The position numbers and the translations under genes are program-made. Positions 51,466-60,043 of a stretch of 64,000 nt of DNA are shown here, one piece after another. The stretch comes from CAZBLK01 sp964492715 (GTDB lineage Bacteria > Bacillota > Clostridia > Lachnospirales > WRBF01): NCBI GenBank assembly GCA_964492715.1, contig CAZBLK010000001.1, positions 124,001 to 188,000 on the forward strand. Reading direction: 5' to 3'. The stretch's first letter is position 1; the number at the start of each line of letters is the position of its first letter. The notes under the pieces were generated by a model. It searched no databases, was not told where the DNA came from, and saw only the letters and a program-made list of their open reading frames with translations.

Positions 51466-51534
51466 GTGCATATAGCTATATGCAAGTTAAAATAAAAAAT
51501 TACAAAAATTTCACCATACGAAGGGAAGAGTTTT

Positions 51535-52728
51535 ATGGACGCAGCAAAAAAAGCACATTATGAAAAACTTTACAAAGACGAACTTTTAATTCACACAATG
51601 CCGTTTTGGGTGAACAATATGTTAGACAAAAAACATGGTGGCGTGTTTACTTCGCTTGACCGTACAGGAAAGGTGTATTCTACAGACAAAAGCGTTTGGA
51701 TGCAGGGAAGGACACTTTACACATTTTCTTCTTTGCTTAATAAATTTGGGAAAAATGACGAATGGCTTGAAATTGCGCTGTCTTGCAAAAAGTTTCTTGA
51801 CGCACATTGCTTCGACACTGACGGAAGAATGTACTTCCTTGTAACAGAAGAAGGTAATGCACTTCGTAAAAGACGCTACTATTTCAGTGAAACTTTTTAT
51901 GTTGTTGGCTCGGCTGAACTTTACAGGTTTACAGGTGAAAAAAGCTGCCTTGAAGACGCAAGGCGTGTTTATGCACTTTGCCGCTCAATTTACCTTGACC
52001 CATCTTCAGACCCATTTAAAATTACTCCAAAAGGCTATGGCGAAACAAGGGCGTACCATGCTTTAGGCCCATCAATGATTTTGTTAAATGTTGCTCAAAT
52101 TATGGCAAAATGCGACGCTGAAAACGCTGATAAATATATTGCTGATGCAAAGGTTTATGCTGATGACATTATAAAGCTGCACTACAAAGAAGAAATTAAG
52201 TGCGTGCTTGAAAACGTTGGCGCAAACGGTGAAATTTACGACTTTTCCCCTGCCGACAGAGTTGTAAACCCAGGTCATGCTATAGAGGCATCATGGTTTC
52301 TTATGGAACTTAGCCAAAAGACAGGTGACAAGGAACTTTTGCAAAAGGCGCTTAACATACTTGACTGGTCTATGGAAATTGGCTGGGACAAAGAGTTTGG
52401 CGGAATAATGTATTTTGTTGATTATAAAGGGCTTCCTGTTGAACCGCTTGAATCGGAATTAAAGCTATGGTGGCCGCACAACGAGGCTGTAATTGCAAGC
52501 CTTTATGCGTATAAGCTTACTAATGACAGCAAATATTTTGAAATGTTTGAAATGCTTACAGACTACTGCTTTAAGCACTTTAAAGACAGCGAATATGGTG
52601 AATGGTACGGGTATTTAAGGCGTGACGGCGCTGAGTTTAAAACATTAAAGGGCAGTACGTTTAAAGGGCCTTTCCATAACCCACGAATGATGTGGCAGGT
52701 GCTTTCACTTTTGGAAGGTGAAATGTAA
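51535..52728 (+). CDS. AGE-family epimerase/isomerase (N-acylglucosamine 2-epimerase-like)
   Basis: This is a 397-residue (alpha/alpha)6-barrel protein of the AGE family. Members interconvert N-acylglucosamine and N-acylmannosamine, epimerise cellobiose at C2, or isomerise mannose and fructose. Seen are WMQGRTLYTFSSL near residue 54, the RRYYFSETFYVVGSAELYRFTG segment, NPGHAIEASWFLMEL near 240 with a conserved catalytic-type His, and LWWPHNEAVIASL near 310 with a second His. Which sugar it uses cannot be read from sequence. The ATG has gaaggga upstream. A TPR protein gene starts 1 nt after its stop. Confidence 0.85.
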   Translation: MDAAKKAHYEKLYKDELLIHTMPFWVNNMLDKKHGGVFTSLDRTGKVYSTDKSVWMQGRTLYTFSSLLNKFGKNDEWLEIALSCKKFLDAHCFDTDGRMYFLVTEEGNALRKRRYYFSETFYVVGSAELYRFTGEKSCLEDARRVYALCRSIYLDPSSDPFKITPKGYGETRAYHALGPSMILLNVAQIMAKCDAENADKYIADAKVYADDIIKLHYKEEIKCVLENVGANGEIYDFSPADRVVNPGHAIEASWFLMELSQKTGDKELLQKALNILDWSMEIGWDKEFGGIMYFVDYKGLPVEPLESELKLWWPHNEAVIASLYAYKLTNDSKYFEMFEMLTDYCFKHFKDSEYGEWYGYLRRDGAEFKTLKGSTFKGPFHNPRMMWQVLSLLEGEM

Positions 52729-52729
52729 A

Positions 52730-53560
52730 ATGGGTTCAAAGCTACCCGATATAAAGAAAGTTATTGTAATGACAATTTTTGCCCTAACACTTTTTTATGT
52801 TATGGCAAACCAGTTACCAATTTATTATTTGTTTGGTGCTTATTTTGTTTATGCTGTCATACTTTCTATTGTATTTTACCCCTCGCTTCTTTCACTTATG
52901 GGGAACTACAGCTTTGCAAAAGGAAACCACGAAACTGCCAGACGAATGTATGACAAGGCGGCTTCCAAAAAGTCGAAAAGCCCAACAATTTATTTGAACT
53001 ATGGAATTCTTTTGGTACGTGAGGGCAAGGCAGCAGAAGCTCTTGTTCAGCTTGAAAAAGCCGAAGCTTATAACAAAAACATATTAACAGCCAAAAATAT
53101 TAAGCTTACAAAAGGAAGCTGTTATTGGATTTTGGGCGAAATTGACAAGGCAATTGAAACGCTTGAAGCTATGCGTAAGGAGTATGACTACGTTAACGTG
53201 CATGTTTTTACTACGCTTGGGTACATGTACCTTATTAAAGGTGACCTTGCAAAAGCGAAGGAAATTACTGAAAAAGCAATTGAGGACAACTCAAATTCTG
53301 GTGCAGCTTGGGACAACCTTGGACAAATTTATTTTAAACAAGACGAGCTAACAGAAGCGAAAAAGGCATTTCTCCGTGCGGTCGAATGTAACAAGGACCT
53401 TGTAGACAGCTACTACTACCTTGGAATGATAGCCGAGCTAGAGAATGATTTAGAAACTGCAAAGGCGCATTACAAAAACGCTTCAAAGTGCCAAATTTCT
53501 GCGCTTAACACTGTTACTAGGGAACAGGTGGAAAGTAAGCTTAAAGAAATTGGGGTTTAG
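52730..53560 (+). CDS. Membrane-anchored TPR-repeat protein
   Basis: A 276-residue protein with two N-terminal membrane helices (about 13-31 and 33-53; VIVMTIFALTLFYVMA and YLFGAYFVYAVILSIV), followed by about five tetratricopeptide repeats (about 68-255). Their A-helices recur as NHETARRMYDKAA, GKAAEALVQLEKAE, GEIDKAIETLEAM, GDLAKAKEITEKAI, DELTEAKKAFLRAV and NDLETAKAHYKNAS. TPRs form a scaffold for protein contacts, here on one side of the membrane. I prefer the ATG at 52730 (ggaaggtg upstream) over one 12 nt earlier inside the epimerase gene. It is coupled to the epimerase gene; its partner is unknown. Confidence 0.82.
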   Translation: MGSKLPDIKKVIVMTIFALTLFYVMANQLPIYYLFGAYFVYAVILSIVFYPSLLSLMGNYSFAKGNHETARRMYDKAASKKSKSPTIYLNYGILLVREGKAAEALVQLEKAEAYNKNILTAKNIKLTKGSCYWILGEIDKAIETLEAMRKEYDYVNVHVFTTLGYMYLIKGDLAKAKEITEKAIEDNSNSGAAWDNLGQIYFKQDELTEAKKAFLRAVECNKDLVDSYYYLGMIAELENDLETAKAHYKNASKCQISALNTVTREQVESKLKEIGV

Positions 53561-53600
53561 CATTCCTTTTTTTAAAATGGTGATAATAATTGTTATTTTC

Positions 53601-53646
53601 AGGGTGTGTTTTATTACTTCTTATTACAAGTTTTATAACACACCCT
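53601..53646 (+). promoter_or_regulatory. Hairpin directly before the chemoreceptor ribosome site
   Basis: agggtgtgtt (53601-53610) pairs exactly with aacacaccct (53637-53646); a few more A/T pairs extend it inward. It ends 6 nt before the ggaaggtgg ribosome site. It may be a terminator of the upstream unit without T-run, or a translation-control element. Confidence 0.4.
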
Positions 53647-53665
53647 ACAAGCGGAAGGTGGCATT

Positions 53666-55915
53666 ATGTTAAATTTATTTAAGAACTTAAATGTTTTTCC
53701 AAAGCTTATACTTACATTTGTTTCTCTTTTGCTTGTAATTCTTATAACAAGCCTTTTGGGAACATCAATGATTTCAAGAGTGTCAAAAGAAGGCCATCAA
53801 ATTTTGTCCGACAGCCTTTATGCTTCAAAAATGCTTTATGATGTACAAAATAGTTTTTACTTTTTAGATAATACGTTACTAGACATAGCGGAAGGCTTTG
53901 GCGGAACGCTTGACTCACAAAAACCTGCAATTGACACAAACCTCAACTTAATAATAGAAAACGCAAAAGAATATGATGGGTTTTATGTAGACCCTTTGTG
54001 GGCAGGGCTTCCCAGTGCAAAAGTAGCAAAAAGCTTTGCAACACTTGTTGAAAACCAGTATACACCATTTATTAACGAGGTAATTTTACTTCTAAAAACA
54101 AACGATACTAAAGCGGCAATAGATAAGCTTACGTCAAAAGACAAAAGCACACTTGATGCGGAATTTATAAATCTTGTTACTGAACTGTTTAAGCTTAACG
54201 ACTCTGAGTGCAAGGATACATCGATTATTAGAATGAATTCCACAAGTACAAGTGTTTTAGTTGTAAATATTATTATAGCTTTAGTATTTTTAGTTGGTCT
54301 TATTCTTGCTTACTTTGTTTCAAAGTCAATTTCAAAACCTTTAATTAGCATGACAAAAACTACAGAAGATATTGCAAACGGAAACCTTTCTGCGTTTAAT
54401 ACTCTTGGCACAAATAACGAGGTGGGTCAGCTTTCGGATAACCTGCTTGTAGTTGCACAAACTATACAAAAGCTTATGAACGACTTAAACGACGTGACTG
54501 TTGCCTTTGAAAATGGAAACTTCAACAAAAAGCTTGATTCTGAGAAGTTTAACGGAGCATACAAAGATGTTGCGGTTTGTATTAATCGCATTTCTGAAGT
54601 TAATAAATCAGACTCCTTGGCTATAATTAGTGTGATAAACAGCTTTAGGCTTGGCAACTTTGACGTTTCGGTGCCACGGCTATCAGGTGAAAAGCTTGAG
54701 CTTACTAATGGGCTAGAGTCTTTAAAAGCAAATTTAATAGACCTTAACCAAAAAATAAAAGACATAATTGACAATGCTAACGACGGAATATTTGACAAAA
54801 AAATAGACACATCAGAGTTTAGCGGAAACTGGAAGGAACTAGGCGACAAGCTGAACCATTTACTTGGAAAAGTAAACGAGCCTTTAGCTGAAACTGAAAA
54901 AGTTTTAAATGAACTATCAAAGGGAAATATGAATGTAAGTGTGTGCGGAAACTATAGCGGAGTTTTTGCAGGGCTTAAAAATTCAATTAACTCTACTGTC
55001 GCAATTATGTCAGATTATGTAAACGACATAAATGTATACCTTTCGGCAATTGCAAAGGGTGATTTAAGTAAAAATATTACCCGTGAATATGTTGGAGATT
55101 TCAGCTTAATTAAACAATCTATTAACACAATTATAGCCTCGCTCAACGTTACTATGACGGAAATACTGGCGTCATCTGACCGTGTACATGAAAATACAAA
55201 GCAAATTAGCCAAAGCTCAATGACACTTGCAGACGGAAGCGTTTCACAGGCAGAAGCTATTGAAAAGCTTAATTATGCAATTTCAAAAATGGCTGAACAA
55301 ACAAACGCAAATGCTTTAAACGCAGACAGTGCTAACGAAATTTCCAGCACATCAGCGGAAAATGCTAATGACGGCAACGTCCAAATGAAAAACATGCTTA
55401 ATTCAATGGAGGGCATACGAGAGTCTTCAAAAAATATTTCTAAAATAATAAAATCAATTGAAGACATTGCCTTCCAAACAAACTTGCTTGCTTTAAACGC
55501 TGCTGTTGAAGCAGCCAGAGCTGGAGAGCACGGCAAAGGCTTTGCTGTAGTTGCCGAAGAAGTACGAAGCCTAGCAAGCAGAAGCCAAGATGCCGTAAAG
55601 GAAACTCAAATTCTTATTGATGACACTGTTAGCAAAATAAATGAAGGTACATTTATAGCGCACAAAACGTCCAATGCTTTGGAAAAAATTGTTGAAAACG
55701 TAAACTCAGTTTCTGACATTGTTTCTAACATTTCATTGGCTTCAAAGGAGCAAGCTACAGATGTTGCGCAAATTTCTGACGGTGTTAGGCAAATTTATAA
55801 CGTTATTCAAAACAACACAGCAACTTCGGAAGAAAGTGCTGCTGCTGCAACTGAACTTTTTAGTCAGTCTGAAACGTTAAACAGTCTTTTGGGAATGTTT
55901 AAGCTTAAAAGGTAA
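53666..55915 (+). CDS. Methyl-accepting chemotaxis protein with poly-HAMP region
   Basis: A 749-residue chemoreceptor with a first membrane helix at about 13-33, an external four-helix-bundle sensor (about 34-195), a second helix at about 197-219, a HAMP domain (about 217-270), and then further HAMP-like units marked by a recurring GN(L/F/M)-type motif near residues 239, 284, 330, 373, 420 and 465, each about 45 residues apart. The C-terminal signalling hairpin (about 500-745) has the highly conserved tip IEDIAFQTNLLALNAAVEAA (598-617). It should signal to CheA/CheW, which are not in the window. The ATG has gcggaaggtgg upstream. The ligand is unknown. Confidence 0.93.
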   Translation: MLNLFKNLNVFPKLILTFVSLLLVILITSLLGTSMISRVSKEGHQILSDSLYASKMLYDVQNSFYFLDNTLLDIAEGFGGTLDSQKPAIDTNLNLIIENAKEYDGFYVDPLWAGLPSAKVAKSFATLVENQYTPFINEVILLLKTNDTKAAIDKLTSKDKSTLDAEFINLVTELFKLNDSECKDTSIIRMNSTSTSVLVVNIIIALVFLVGLILAYFVSKSISKPLISMTKTTEDIANGNLSAFNTLGTNNEVGQLSDNLLVVAQTIQKLMNDLNDVTVAFENGNFNKKLDSEKFNGAYKDVAVCINRISEVNKSDSLAIISVINSFRLGNFDVSVPRLSGEKLELTNGLESLKANLIDLNQKIKDIIDNANDGIFDKKIDTSEFSGNWKELGDKLNHLLGKVNEPLAETEKVLNELSKGNMNVSVCGNYSGVFAGLKNSINSTVAIMSDYVNDINVYLSAIAKGDLSKNITREYVGDFSLIKQSINTIIASLNVTMTEILASSDRVHENTKQISQSSMTLADGSVSQAEAIEKLNYAISKMAEQTNANALNADSANEISSTSAENANDGNVQMKNMLNSMEGIRESSKNISKIIKSIEDIAFQTNLLALNAAVEAARAGEHGKGFAVVAEEVRSLASRSQDAVKETQILIDDTVSKINEGTFIAHKTSNALEKIVENVNSVSDIVSNISLASKEQATDVAQISDGVRQIYNVIQNNTATSEESAAAATELFSQSETLNSLLGMFKLKR

Positions 55916-55932
55916 TAATTTGCGTTTTGACT

Positions 55933-55968
55933 AATAGACAATGTCGATTAAAAACGGAATTGCTATAG
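55933..55968. repeat. Half copy of the MITE-like element
   Basis: taatagacaatgtcgattaa and the following aaacggaattgctatag are the reverse complement of the left end of the element at 51304-51396, with few changes. It lies just after the chemoreceptor stop codon, in opposite orientation to the 51.3-kb copy. Confidence 0.7.
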
Positions 55969-56031
55969 AATAAACACTCTGTTATTGATGAATAATACTT
56001 ATGTTACAATTTTCAATAAGGGGGTGTTTGT

Positions 56032-56181
56032 ATGACAAAAAGAACTATGGGGCTTGTTGCAGGAGGTATGTTAGGCGTAATTGGTGCTGCGCTTGCAATG
56101 GGTAACAAAAACGCACGAAACCGCATTATGCACGACACAAAGGACATTGTTAAAAAGACAGCGCATATGATTGATATGTAA
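56032..56181 (+). CDS. Small hydrophobic glycine-rich protein, 49 residues
   Basis: It starts MTKRTMGLVAGGMLGVIGAALAMGNKN and continues with a basic amphipathic helix ending KDIVKKTAHMIDM. The first part is one glycine-rich membrane helix of GxxxG type. The general look is that of YtxH-like small membrane proteins, but the match is weak and the function unknown. A very good aaggggg precedes the ATG, so translation is likely. It is a single-gene unit that ends before a strong hairpin. Confidence 0.7.
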   Translation: MTKRTMGLVAGGMLGVIGAALAMGNKNARNRIMHDTKDIVKKTAHMIDM

Positions 56182-56196
56182 TTTTGTTAGGTATAT

Positions 56197-56260
56197 GTAT
56201 AGATATATTTGCCGTATACAATTGGTTAAAGCAAATATATCTATACGTTTATTATTTTTT
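56197..56260. terminator. Bidirectional terminator
   Basis: A 16-bp perfect stem (56197-56212 with 56231-56246) with an 18-nt loop is followed by gtttattatttttt. It separates the small gene from the convergent VOC gene, whose stop codon lies inside the T-rich tail. Confidence 0.85.
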
Positions 56261-56698
56261 CCTGCGTTCAAAGCCTTGTGCTTCAAACATGCGGCAACGT
56301 TCTTCATAATCTACTGATTTGTCAATTTGATGAAGCATCCAAACATACCCAAAACTGTCTAAAAGCATTGCATTGCTCACACCCATATCGGGCAATTCTG
56401 TAATAGGTTGCAAAACAGCAAAGCCATTTCTTACAGCTTTTTCGTAGGTAGTTTTTATGTCCTCTACTACAACGTTAAACCATATAGGAAACTTGTCGCC
56501 AGCTTTTGGCGCAACAAGCCCAAACTTTTCGTTTTCATCAAGAAGATGAAACCTTGTCCCAAAAATTTTTAAAACAACTTCGTTTTGCCCTTGAATAAAG
56601 TCTCCTGTTTCTACACGCTCTACATCGAAAACGGTTTCGTAAAGCGATAGTGCTTCTAAGCTGTCTTTTACAATAATGTTTATTTCTACACCTGTCAT
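56252..56698 (-). CDS. VOC-superfamily (glyoxalase/PhnB-like) protein
   Basis: A 148-residue protein with one beta-alpha-beta-beta-beta pair typical of VOC folds: INIIVKDSLEALSLYETVFDVERVE at the start, LKIFGTRFHLLDENEKFG, then FNVVVEDIKTTYEKAVRNGFAVLQPI and LLDSFGYVWMLHQID. The pattern is that of PhnB/YcgJ-like members, which include glyoxalases, dioxygenases and antibiotic-resistance proteins. Metal ligands are not all evident, so the activity cannot be named. The ATG has aaaggtg upstream. It stands alone on the minus strand. Confidence 0.82.
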   Translation of the reverse strand: MTGVEINIIVKDSLEALSLYETVFDVERVETGDFIQGQNEVVLKIFGTRFHLLDENEKFGLVAPKAGDKFPIWFNVVVEDIKTTYEKAVRNGFAVLQPITELPDMGVSNAMLLDSFGYVWMLHQIDKSVDYEERCRMFEAQGFERRKK

Positions 56699-56884
56699 TA
56701 AACCACACCTTTCCTAGCTATATTATCCTACTGATATCATACAATAATTACTTTATTATGTAAACAATTTCAATTTACAAGCAATGACGTTTTGCCAAAA
56801 CTCTTTATGTTAGTTTAAGTGTATGTTATAATTCCACCATAATCGTTTTACATATAGCCATAAATAACATAGAGGAGAATATTT

Positions 56885-58837
56885 GTGAAAATTATACTTG
56901 GAAAAAATGATTGGAAAAACATAGAGCGTGGGCAAGAACGGTGCTTTTTGCTTACAAATGGTTTGGGAGGTTTTTCAAGCCTTTCTGTCGTAAACTCTAA
57001 CGCTAGAAATGAACACGCTTTACTAATGGCTTGCTTAAAAGCACCTACAGAAAGGTTTCACTTGGTAACAAACGTTCAAGAAGTAGTAGAAGTAGGGGGC
57101 AACAAGCACGATTTGTCAAGCCAGCAATATGTAAACTACACAAAAAACCAATGCGGCTTTAATTACCTAAATAATTTTAGCTATGAATATTTGCCAAAGT
57201 GGACTTACCAAGTGGAAGGCATTGAAGTAATAAAGTCAATTGTTATGGTGCATAACGAAAACACGGTCGGCGTAAAGTACGAGGTTTTTTCACATAGCGG
57301 ACAAAAGGGTACAATTAAACTTTCGCCACGCTTTAGGTTTACAAAAAAGGACGAGCCTTTAAATACGAAGCAAAAATTTACACTTAGCATAAATGAAAGC
57401 TATGTTGAAAGCGAAGGTGTAAAAGCTTATTTTAAAACAAACGGAGAAGTTAAGGAACAAGAAGCCGAATTTGTTTCAGATTTATACTTTGAGCAAGACT
57501 CAAGAGATGGCAGAAACGCAGTTGGTATGTGCGTAACAAACCATACAATTTCTTTTAATGTGGATAGCTGTTATTGCGAGTTTTTTGTTATATACAGCAC
57601 AGCACCAATTGAACAAAACATAAATGACATGTTTAACAATGAATTGTGCAGACTAAAGCAATTGGAAGAAAAGTGTAACATAAAACACCCTGTAGGAAAA
57701 ATGCTTGCAAGAAACGCAAACCAGTACGTTACTTACAGAGAGTCTACAGACGGAAAGTCAATTATTGCAGGATACCCATTCTTCTCGGATTGGGGCAGAG
57801 ACACAATGATTGCAATGCTTGGCTGTACAATTTCAACTGGGCAATTTGACGATGCAAAAAGCATTTTCCGCACTTTTATGAAGTATTGCAAAAATGGAAT
57901 TATGCCAAACATGTTCCCAGAAGATGGTGGTGCTGCTTTTTACAACACGGTTGATGCTTCACTTTTGTTTATACTTGCCGTTTACGAGTATTACAGCGCA
58001 AGCAGCGATTTATCTTTTGTTTCGGAGGCTTACAGTGTTATGGCCGACATTATTAGCTGGTACGAAAAAGGAACAGACTACCACATTAAGGCAGACAGCG
58101 ATGGGCTAATAATGGCTGGGTCTGACCTTGAGCAGCTTACGTGGATGGATATAAGAATAAATGACATCTTGCCAACGCCACGTCATGGAAAGCCTGTTGA
58201 AATTAATGCTTATTGGTATAATTGCTTAATGATTATGGACGGCTTTTCAAATCTTTTGAACAAAGAAGGTAATTATGCTGATATGGCGCAAAAGGTGAAA
58301 AAAAGCTTTAATGAACTGTTTTGGAACGACAAAGAAAACTGCTTAAAAGATGTAATTTCGGGCACATCAGCCGATGAGCAAATTAGGTGCAACCAAGTTT
58401 GGGCTGTTTCCATGCCTTTTTCGGTGCTTGAACCTGACAAGGCAAAGCTTGTTGTAAGCAAAGTTTTTGAAAAACTTTACACGCCTTATGGGCTTAGGAG
58501 TTTGGCTGCAAGTGAAGCAGAGTTCCACGCAAATTATGGCGGCTGCTTGTTTGACAGAGATATGGCTTACCACCAAGGAACTGTTTGGGGCTTCCCTTTG
58601 GGTGCATATTACTTGGCTTATTTAAAGTGGGCTGACGACAAGGAAAAAGCAGTCGAAACAGTTTTAAGGCAGCTTGAACCTATGAACGCTTGCCTTTCAG
58701 AAGGTTGCTTAGGGCACATTTCAGAAATTTATGACGGTTTAACGCCGAATGTTTCCCGTGGGTGCTTTGCACAGGCATGGAGCGTTGGTGAAATTGTAAG
58801 GGTTTATGCTGCTATTGAAAAGATGCAAAGTATATAA
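56885..58837 (+). CDS. Glycogen debranching enzyme (amylo-alpha-1,6-glucosidase, GH133)
   Basis: A 650-residue protein with an N-terminal beta-rich domain (about 1-245; WKNIERGQERCFLLTNGLGGFSSLSV) and a C-terminal (alpha/alpha)6 barrel (about 275-645). Barrel motifs are IIAGYPFFSDWGRDTMIAMLG, TWMDIRINDILPTPRHGKPVEINAYWYNCLMIM, and HQGTVWGFPLGAYYL, as in bacterial and archaeal amylo-1,6-glucosidases. It removes alpha-1,6 branches from glycogen or malto-oligosaccharides and likely works with the GH13 enzyme at 39.6 kb. Translation starts at GTG with gaggag 8 nt upstream. A TATAAT box is at 56827-56832. Confidence 0.9.
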   Translation: MKIILGKNDWKNIERGQERCFLLTNGLGGFSSLSVVNSNARNEHALLMACLKAPTERFHLVTNVQEVVEVGGNKHDLSSQQYVNYTKNQCGFNYLNNFSYEYLPKWTYQVEGIEVIKSIVMVHNENTVGVKYEVFSHSGQKGTIKLSPRFRFTKKDEPLNTKQKFTLSINESYVESEGVKAYFKTNGEVKEQEAEFVSDLYFEQDSRDGRNAVGMCVTNHTISFNVDSCYCEFFVIYSTAPIEQNINDMFNNELCRLKQLEEKCNIKHPVGKMLARNANQYVTYRESTDGKSIIAGYPFFSDWGRDTMIAMLGCTISTGQFDDAKSIFRTFMKYCKNGIMPNMFPEDGGAAFYNTVDASLLFILAVYEYYSASSDLSFVSEAYSVMADIISWYEKGTDYHIKADSDGLIMAGSDLEQLTWMDIRINDILPTPRHGKPVEINAYWYNCLMIMDGFSNLLNKEGNYADMAQKVKKSFNELFWNDKENCLKDVISGTSADEQIRCNQVWAVSMPFSVLEPDKAKLVVSKVFEKLYTPYGLRSLAASEAEFHANYGGCLFDRDMAYHQGTVWGFPLGAYYLAYLKWADDKEKAVETVLRQLEPMNACLSEGCLGHISEIYDGLTPNVSRGCFAQAWSVGEIVRVYAAIEKMQSI

Positions 58838-58845
58838 TTAAAGCA

Positions 58846-58883
58846 AATACTCTACGCAACTTCTTATGGTTGCGTAGAGTATT
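58846..58883. terminator. Hairpin between debranching enzyme and histidine kinase genes
   Basis: A 15-bp perfect stem (58846-58860 with 58869-58883) encloses an 8-nt loop between two convergent genes. T-runs are short on both sides. Its right arm overlaps the first two bases of the kinase stop codon. Confidence 0.75.
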
Positions 58884-60030
58884 ACCTGCTACTTATAGGT
58901 ATACGAGAAATTATTTCTAACCCACCATTTTCCCCATTTCTAGCAGAAATAGTTCCGCCATGCGCCGTAATAATATTTTTGCAAATAGAAAGCCCAAGCC
59001 CTGCAACTTTTCGTGATTTATCCGAAGTGTAAAGCGGGTCAAAAATAAACGGAATTTCTTCTTTGGCAACACCGCTTCCGTTGTCTATAAAAATAAACTC
59101 AACACAACTTAAGCTAGGTGAGGGGGAGGCTACAAACACGAATGTTTTTGTTTCCCCAGTGTGCTTAATAGAATTTCCAATTAAATTGCCAATTACTCTT
59201 TTGAATTTTGCAATATCAACATACACTTTTTCATCTGCACAATTGTTTATAACAGAAAATGAAACACCAGCGTCAAAAAGTTCGTCAAAATATTCTGCTT
59301 TAATGCTGTCGCAAATGTACTCAACGGAAAGGTATTTGATAGAAAGAGAGCCTTCAAAATTATAGCTTATATATTCGTCAAACTCGTTTATTAATTCGTT
59401 TATATGCTGAGATTTTGAATATATAGTTTCTAAATATCTAGCTTGCTTTTCCTTTGTATAATCGTTTTTTAAAAGCCGCTCCGAGTAACCCATAATTGCG
59501 GTGAGTGGCGTTTTTATGTCGTGCGAAATTGAGGCAATAATTTGGCTTTGCTTGCTTTTTTCAACTTCAATTGAGTCGATAAGTTTTACAAACTGCTTTT
59601 GTAGCCTGCCTATTTCGTCTTTGCCATGTATTGAAATTTTTGGAATAACCCCTCTGCTGTACCCCTCCATTCCGTTCACAAGTTTGTTAAGTGGTTTTAC
59701 CAAAAAAAGCAAGCTTGTAATTCCTACAATAATTAGCAAGAAGAATAGCACAAAAAATTCAAACAAAATTAAATTTAAAACCATTCGCCTTGAAACGTTG
59801 TCACGGTAAATGTTTCTTAGGCTTCTAGCGTTTATTTCTTTTATTAAGCCTTCGGTTTCTTGTTCTGAAGTTATTTCTTGGTCAATAAGTTCCTCCAGCT
59901 TATCTACAAGCAAATCTACTTCACTTGAAACTTTGGGGTAAAGATAAATGTTGTAAAACCCAAGCACTAAAGCTATATTAAACAGAAAAATCATTACCAT
60001 TGTAATTGAAACTTTATATCTAATGCTCAT
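58882..60030 (-). CDS. Sensor histidine kinase of a two-component system
   Basis: A 382-residue membrane kinase with helices at about 8-29 and 84-112 and a short outside loop (about 30-83). A HAMP domain lies at about 113-160. The HisKA segment IASISHDIKTPLTAIMGYSERLL has the phospho-acceptor His170. The HATPase domain (about 270-380) has NLIGNSIKHT and DNGSGV, then DPLYTSDKSRKVAGLGLSICK. I place the start at the ATG at 60030, with gaaggggc upstream, 13 nt after the response-regulator gene; an in-frame ATG at 60063 would lie inside that gene. It should respond to an envelope signal and phosphorylate the neighbouring regulator. Confidence 0.92.
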   Translation of the reverse strand: MSIRYKVSITMVMIFLFNIALVLGFYNIYLYPKVSSEVDLLVDKLEELIDQEITSEQETEGLIKEINARSLRNIYRDNVSRRMVLNLILFEFFVLFFLLIIVGITSLLFLVKPLNKLVNGMEGYSRGVIPKISIHGKDEIGRLQKQFVKLIDSIEVEKSKQSQIIASISHDIKTPLTAIMGYSERLLKNDYTKEKQARYLETIYSKSQHINELINEFDEYISYNFEGSLSIKYLSVEYICDSIKAEYFDELFDAGVSFSVINNCADEKVYVDIAKFKRVIGNLIGNSIKHTGETKTFVFVASPSPSLSCVEFIFIDNGSGVAKEEIPFIFDPLYTSDKSRKVAGLGLSICKNIITAHGGTISARNGENGGLEIISRIPISSR

Positions 60031-60043
60031 GTTTTGCCCCTTC

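Noticed and set aside
51304..55968. Composite transposon carrying epimerase, TPR and chemoreceptor genes
   Set aside because: The flanking repeats are unequal (one full, one half copy), no transposase is present, and the genes have the same base and codon use as their neighbours.
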